Below, in pieces: positions 63,703-64,000 of a stretch of DNA of 64,000 bases. A program made the position numbers and the translations under genes. Source of the DNA: Erinaceus europaeus (lineage: Eukaryota > Chordata > Mammalia > Eulipotyphla > Erinaceidae); contig NC_080164.1 of NCBI RefSeq assembly GCF_950295315.1, positions 54,779,451-54,843,450 on the forward strand, written 5' to 3'. The notes beneath the pieces are model-generated. The model was not told the DNA's origin and did not search any database. It saw nothing but the letters and a program-made list of their open reading frames with translations. The first letter of the stretch is position 1; the number at the start of each line of letters is the position of its first letter.

Positions 63703-64000
63703 TTTATTGCCTCCAGTGTTACTGATGGGGCTTGGTGCCTATATGACAGATCCACTGCTTCTGGCATCTATTTTGTCTTTTTTCTCTTCCTTTCTTCCTC
63801 CCTCCCTTCCCCCTTCCTCTTTCTTTCTTGTTTCTTTCCTTCCTTCTTTTTACTTTTTTCAAGAAGAGAAAAATTTTTTAATTATCTTTATGTATTGGAT
63901 AGAGACAGCCTGAAATTGAGAGGGAAGGGAGAGATACAGAGGGAGAGAGACAGAGAGACACTTGGAGCACTGCTTCAGCACTTGGAAAACTTTCCACCTG
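63703..64000 (-). repeat. long SINE-B, cut by the window end
   Basis: GCCTCCAGTGTTACTGATGG module, a pyrimidine-rich stretch (about 63777-63850), then the body to CTTTCCACCTG at the window edge. Confidence 0.82.

Overview
This is a vertebrate (placental mammal) nuclear window. The repeats point to a hedgehog (Erinaceus or a close relative). Dozens of tRNA-derived SINEs carry a head with the core TAGCGCAGCGGGTTAAGCGC, B-box GGTTCGAGCCC, and a tail built on CAACAAGGGCAACAAAAGGG, which I recall as the erinaceid ERI type. The species call is from memory and should be confirmed by RepeatMasker or BLAST. There are no bacterial or phage genes, operons or CRISPR arrays.

The one host gene I can support is FAM161A, on the + strand. 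It encodes the ciliary, microtubule-binding protein whose human version is mutated in retinitis pigmentosa 28. Six coding exons are visible: 10627-10862, 17477-18628, 23954-24121, 29778-29877, 40115-40269 and 40700-40832. All have AG/GT borders and matching phases and make one open frame of 1944 nt (647 residues plus stop). Exon 1 (about 61 residues in human) lies upstream, so bases 1-10626 are intron 1. The 168-nt exon at 23954 is the in-frame cassette separating the long and short human isoforms. Bases from 40833 on are 3' UTR and then intergenic DNA.

Nearly everything else is retroposons, so I use short class names. SINE-A has head GGGAGTCGGGCGGTAGCGCA and ends either in CAACAAGGGCAACAAAAGGG ('short') or with an added module containing CCAGGAGCAGTGGATT and CCCCAGCAATAACCCTGG ('long'). 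SINE-B has head GGGGCCGGGTGGTGGCGCAC and a tail like TCTGGCTGTCTCTATCCAAT. SINE-C has head GGTCCGGGAGGTGGCGCAGT. SINE-D has head ATAGCATAATGGTTATGC and the end CAGAGCTGAGCAGTGCT. LINE-1 copies carry two kinds of 3' UTR: type 1 is long and ends near CCTATGGTTTTGTTAAT; type 2 is short and ends CCATTAATCCCCCAATAAAG. An ancient, mammal-wide L1 lies in intron 5.

Layout: 1-10626 intron 1 (SINEs, L1 3' ends); 10863-17476 intron 2 (antisense L1, two copies of an L1 5'UTR-like unit, a nested SINE cluster); 18629-23953 intron 3 (a tRNA-Leu 5' half just past exon 3, then antisense L1 3' and 5' parts); 24122-29777 intron 4 (dense SINEs); 29878-40114 intron 5 (ancient L1, nested SINEs); 40270-40699 intron 6; 40833-64000 3' UTR and intergenic (old sense L1, a twin-primed L1 at 58657-60559, more SINEs).

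I found no new multi-gene system. The unusual signals are in the retroposition record: a retroposed 5' tRNA half ending at the anticodon, three SINE insertions that have target-site duplications but no 3' tail, a poly(A)-only insertion, a dimeric SINE inside one duplication, and an L1 with a clear twin-priming inversion.
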